This document shows positions 61,065 to 64,000 of a stretch of 64,000 nucleotides of DNA, one piece after another; within the stretch, counting starts at the first letter, position 1, and each line of letters starts with the position of its first letter. The notes under the pieces are model-generated. The model made no database searches. It worked only from the letters and a program-made list of their open reading frames with translations, and was not told the DNA's origin. Position numbers and translations under genes: made by a program. The DNA is from Alcaligenes faecalis (GTDB lineage: Bacteria > Pseudomonadota > Gammaproteobacteria > Burkholderiales > Burkholderiaceae_B): positions 3,853,648-3,917,647 of the forward strand of contig NZ_CP168006.1 in assembly GCF_041521385.1 (NCBI RefSeq), written 5' to 3'.

Positions 61065-61559
61065 ATGCTGCGAATCAGTAAAATCATTGATTACGGCACT
61101 TTGGTGCTGACACACATGGCTGGCGATCCAGACCGTGTGTTCAGTGCGTCTGACTTGGCCGCCATCCTGGGTTTGGGCCAACCAACTGTCAGCAAGGTGC
61201 TTAAACTGCTGGGCCAGCACGAGCTGGTCATCAGCAGCAGAGGCGCACGCGGAGGGTATGTGTTGGGCCGCCCCGCCAAACAGATAAGTGTAGCGCAGAT
61301 TATTGATGCACTGGAAGATCAACCCTTTGGCTTGACTGAATGTGTAGCTACTCCTGGAGCCTGTTCCGTGGAGTCAGATTGCCATATACGCAGTAATTGG
61401 CAGCGTATCAACGATATTGTCCGACGCACCCTCGAAGAGGTCAGTGTTGCAGACATGATACGCGTGCCCGTTAACGAATTTCCCCTGACACACAAGCCGG
61501 GTCCCGAATTGAAAAACAGAAACAAGGCGAACACCTCCAACGTGGAGTTAACCGAATGA
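61065..61559 (+). CDS. Rrf2-family SUF system regulator
   Basis: 164-residue Rrf2/IscR-type repressor. Winged helix ([40 protein letters not shown]) and the three cysteines expected to bind an iron-sulfur cluster in [20 protein letters not shown] (Cys near positions 92, 99 and 105). It matches the 'FeS assembly SUF system regulator' type. AGAGAGAAGGA precedes the ATG at 61065; the longer reading to 61035 starts in the operator. Its TGA overlaps the sufB ATG. Confidence 0.9.
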   Translation: MLRISKIIDYGTLVLTHMAGDPDRVFSASDLAAILGLGQPTVSKVLKLLGQHELVISSRGARGGYVLGRPAKQISVAQIIDALEDQPFGLTECVATPGACSVESDCHIRSNWQRINDIVRRTLEEVSVADMIRVPVNEFPLTHKPGPELKNRNKANTSNVELTE

Positions 61560-63004
61560 GTACCGTCAACGAACATCTGGACACCTTCCTCGATCGTGAT
61601 TACGAGGCAGGCTTTGTCACCGACATCGAGTCTGAAACCATACCGAAAGGTCTGAACGAAGACGTCATCCGTTTCCTGTCCGCGAAAAAACGCGAACCGG
61701 AGTTCATGCTGGAATGGCGCCTGGCTGCTTACCGCCAGTGGCTGACCATGAAGTACCCCAAGTGGTCGATTGTGGAATATCCACCTATCGACTTCCAGGA
61801 CATCAGCTACTACTCCGCGCCCAAGAGCAAGGCCGATGGCCCCAAGAGCCTGGACGAAGTGGATCCCGAATTGCTGCGCACCTATGAAAAACTGGGTGTG
61901 CCCTTGCACGAGCGCGCTCGTCTGGCCGGTGTGGCGGTGGATGCCGTGTTTGACTCGGTCTCGGTTGCCACCACCTTCCGCAAAGAGCTGGAAGAAGTGG
62001 GCGTGATCTTCTGTTCCTTTTCCGAAGCCGTGCGCGAGTACCCGGAGTTGGTACAAAAGTATCTGGGTACGGTTGTCCCTCCCAGCGACAACTTCTACGC
62101 TGCACTGAACTCGGCCGTGTTTTCCGATGGTTCTTTTGTGTTCATCCCCAAAGGCGTACGCTGCCCGATGGAGCTGTCCACTTACTTCCGTATCAACGCC
62201 CGTGACACCGGCCAGTTCGAGCGCACCTTGATCATCGCGGAAGAGGGCGCTTCGGTCAGCTACCTGGAAGGCTGTACGGCGCCGATGCGCGATGAAAACC
62301 AATTGCACGCAGCGGTCGTGGAATTGGTCGCCTTGGACGACGCCAAAATCAAGTACTCCACCGTACAAAACTGGTACCCCGGCGACAAGGACGGCGTAGG
62401 CGGTATTTACAACTTCGTCACCAAGCGCGGCGAATGCCGTGGCGCACGTTCGCACATCTCCTGGACGCAGGTTGAAACCGGCTCGGCTATCACCTGGAAA
62501 TATCCTAGCGTGGTGTTGCGCGGCGACGACTCCCAAGGTGAGTTCTACTCGGTTGCCCTGAGCAACCACCGTCAACAAGCCGATACCGGCACCAAGATGA
62601 TTCATATGGGACGCAATACCCGCAGCACGATTATCTCCAAGGGGATTTCGGCGGGCCAAGGTATCAATACCTATCGCGGCCTGGTTCGTATTACCCCCAA
62701 GGCAGAAAACGCCCGCAATTACACCCAGTGTGATTCGCTGCTGATCGGCAAGCACTGCGCTGCACACACCTTCCCGACGATGGAAGTGCAGAATCCCAGC
62801 GCCAGTGTGGAACACGAAGCAACGGCTTCGCGCATTGGCGAGGACCAGCTCTTTTACGCCATGCAGCGCGGCCTGACTGCCGAAGATGCCGTCTCCATGA
62901 TCGTGAACGGCTTTTGTAAAGAAGTGATTAAAGAATTGCCCATGGAGTTTGCGGTCGAAGCACAGAATTTGCTCGGCGTCAGCTTGGAAGGCAGTGTAGG
63001 TTAA
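61556..63004 (+). CDS. sufB: Fe-S cluster assembly scaffold SufB
   Basis: 482-residue subunit of the SufBCD scaffold, which builds iron-sulfur clusters. The family core runs through [60 protein letters not shown] and [20 protein letters not shown]. The C-terminal half is the beta-helix domain. ATGA overlap with the regulator; sufC follows 13 bp later. Confidence 0.97.
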   Translation: MSTVNEHLDTFLDRDYEAGFVTDIESETIPKGLNEDVIRFLSAKKREPEFMLEWRLAAYRQWLTMKYPKWSIVEYPPIDFQDISYYSAPKSKADGPKSLDEVDPELLRTYEKLGVPLHERARLAGVAVDAVFDSVSVATTFRKELEEVGVIFCSFSEAVREYPELVQKYLGTVVPPSDNFYAALNSAVFSDGSFVFIPKGVRCPMELSTYFRINARDTGQFERTLIIAEEGASVSYLEGCTAPMRDENQLHAAVVELVALDDAKIKYSTVQNWYPGDKDGVGGIYNFVTKRGECRGARSHISWTQVETGSAITWKYPSVVLRGDDSQGEFYSVALSNHRQQADTGTKMIHMGRNTRSTIISKGISAGQGINTYRGLVRITPKAENARNYTQCDSLLIGKHCAAHTFPTMEVQNPSASVEHEATASRIGEDQLFYAMQRGLTAEDAVSMIVNGFCKEVIKELPMEFAVEAQNLLGVSLEGSVG

Positions 63005-63017
63005 GGAGAATAATGAA

Positions 63018-63797
63018 ATGCTGACGATTAAAGATTTGCGCGCTTCGGTTGAAGATAAACCTATCCTTAAAGGCCTGAACCTGGAAATCAAACCCGGTGA
63101 AGTCCACGCCATCATGGGCCCGAATGGCTCGGGCAAGAGCACCTTGTCCCAGGTTCTGGCTGGTCGTGAAGACTACACTGTGGAAGGTGGTTCGGTTGAT
63201 TGGCAGGGTCAAGACCTGCTGGAAATGAAGATTGAAGACCGCGCCCGTTCCGGTCTGTTCCTGGCATTCCAGTACCCCATCGAAATTCCCGGTGTGTCCA
63301 ACGCCTATTTTCTGCGTGCTTCCGTGAACGCTGTGCGTCGTCATCAGGGCTTGCCTGAGCTGGACGCCATGGACTTCCTCAAGCGCGTGAAAGAGGAAAT
63401 GAAGATTGTGGGAATGCGTGAAGAGTTTCTGTACCGCTCCGTGAACGAAGGCTTCTCTGGCGGCGAAAAGAAACGCAATGAAGTCCTGCAAATGAGCCTG
63501 CTGGAACCGAAGTTGGCCATTCTGGACGAAACCGACTCCGGTCTGGATATTGATGCGTTGCGCGTGGTTGCTGACGGCGTGAACCGTCTGCGTTCCCCCG
63601 AGCGTTCCTTGCTGGTGATCACTCACTACCAACGTCTGCTGGACTACATCGTGCCTGACTTTGTGCATGTGTTGGCCGGTGGCCAGATCATTCGTTCCGG
63701 TGGCCGTGAATTGGCTCTGGAACTGGAAGAGCGCGGCTACGGTTGGGTGCTGGAACAAGCTGCCGCCGAACAAAAAGCCAAGGGAGCTGCGGTATGA
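63018..63797 (+). CDS. sufC: Fe-S assembly ATPase SufC
   Basis: 259-residue ABC-type ATPase that powers the SufBCD complex. Walker [18 protein letters not shown], the SufC-typical signature [20 protein letters not shown], Walker [17 protein letters not shown] and switch His in [20 protein letters not shown] precedes the ATG; its TGA overlaps the sufD ATG. Confidence 0.97.
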   Translation: MLTIKDLRASVEDKPILKGLNLEIKPGEVHAIMGPNGSGKSTLSQVLAGREDYTVEGGSVDWQGQDLLEMKIEDRARSGLFLAFQYPIEIPGVSNAYFLRASVNAVRRHQGLPELDAMDFLKRVKEEMKIVGMREEFLYRSVNEGFSGGEKKRNEVLQMSLLEPKLAILDETDSGLDIDALRVVADGVNRLRSPERSLLVITHYQRLLDYIVPDFVHVLAGGQIIRSGGRELALELEERGYGWVLEQAAAEQKAKGAAV

Positions 63798-64000
63798 GTC
63801 TGCCGGATTGGGTCAACAGCTTTGCCGCTCAGGCTGCACAAGCACCTGGAGCCGGCCTGCCATGGCTAAGCGCCGTGCGTCAGCGCGCGCTGGATCGTTT
63901 CGCACAGGAAGGCTGGCCAACGACGCGTATTGAAGCCTGGCATCACACCTCTTTGGCTTTGCTGGAGCAGCAACGTTTTGCGCCTCAGAAATCGGCTTCG
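63794..64000 (+). CDS. sufD: Fe-S assembly protein SufD, N-terminal part
   Basis: First 69 codons of SufD, cut by the right edge. The start ([20 protein letters not shown]) and the segment [16 protein letters not shown] match the N terminus of the family, where the usual 'P..R.E.W..T' pattern is seen. The ATG overlaps the sufC TGA, as expected in this operon. Confidence 0.9.
   Translation, partial: MSLPDWVNSFAAQAAQAPGAGLPWLSAVRQRALDRFAQEGWPTTRIEAWHHTSLALLEQQRFAPQKSAS

Overview
The window looks like chromosome of a betaproteobacterium of the family Alcaligenaceae, most likely close to Alcaligenes. This is inferred from the gene complement (phenol hydroxylase, BenABCD, an EIIA-Man/HPr/EI phosphorelay without sugar permeases), the SUF regulator-sufBCD order, mid-to-high GC coding sequence and the rare ATC start of infC. 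I see no prophage, insertion sequence, plasmid or CRISPR genes; gene density is high throughout.

Layout. 1-5.6 kb: nadA-nadB (NAD synthesis, nadB cut by the left edge), an aldo/keto reductase, a cysteine-cluster protein, tRNA-Val(GAC), a TrhA-type membrane protein and a YegP-like protein. 5.8-12.4 kb: a double Lrp/AsnC regulator divergent from an MFS transporter and amidase, then a lipoprotein, RidA, GFA and lipocalin genes. 12.4-15.6 kb: a four-gene polar amino acid ABC importer, followed by an 18-copy pentanucleotide repeat. 17.2-31.5 kb: an aromatic catabolic block. It has a DmpR-type sigma-54 activator, its upstream activating site, a sigma-54 promoter and the six-subunit phenol hydroxylase dmpKLMNOP; then a BenM-type LysR regulator divergent from benABCD, an aromatic acid transporter and a LysE-type exporter. 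Both routes make catechol, but no ring-cleavage gene lies in the window. 31.5-39.7 kb: accessory region of lipoproteins, small membrane proteins, an SPFH/NfeD pair, a methyltransferase, a PfkB kinase, hexanucleotide repeats and a possible 19-residue peptide gene. 39.8-56.2 kb: translation genes thrS-infC and rpmI-rplT-pheST-ihfA-merR. These normally form one run, but here are split by about 8.8 kb carrying gshB, the PTS phosphorelay, ubiK, an MFS gene, a pentapeptide protein and comM. 56.2-64 kb: a ferritin-like protein, a single-chain sigma/anti-sigma fusion, an Atm1-type ABC exporter and a SUF iron-sulfur operon (regulator, sufB, sufC, start of sufD).

The signals I consider most worth a second look are: the ECF sigma factor fused to a membrane RskA-type anti-sigma factor; a threonine-codon leader peptide with competing hairpins before thrS; a 19-codon gene with an ideal ribosome site bracketed by two terminator-like hairpins; a perfect 11-bp dyad covering the promoter of the SUF regulator; and three short tandem-repeat tracts. 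All function calls are from reading the sequence; no database search was run.
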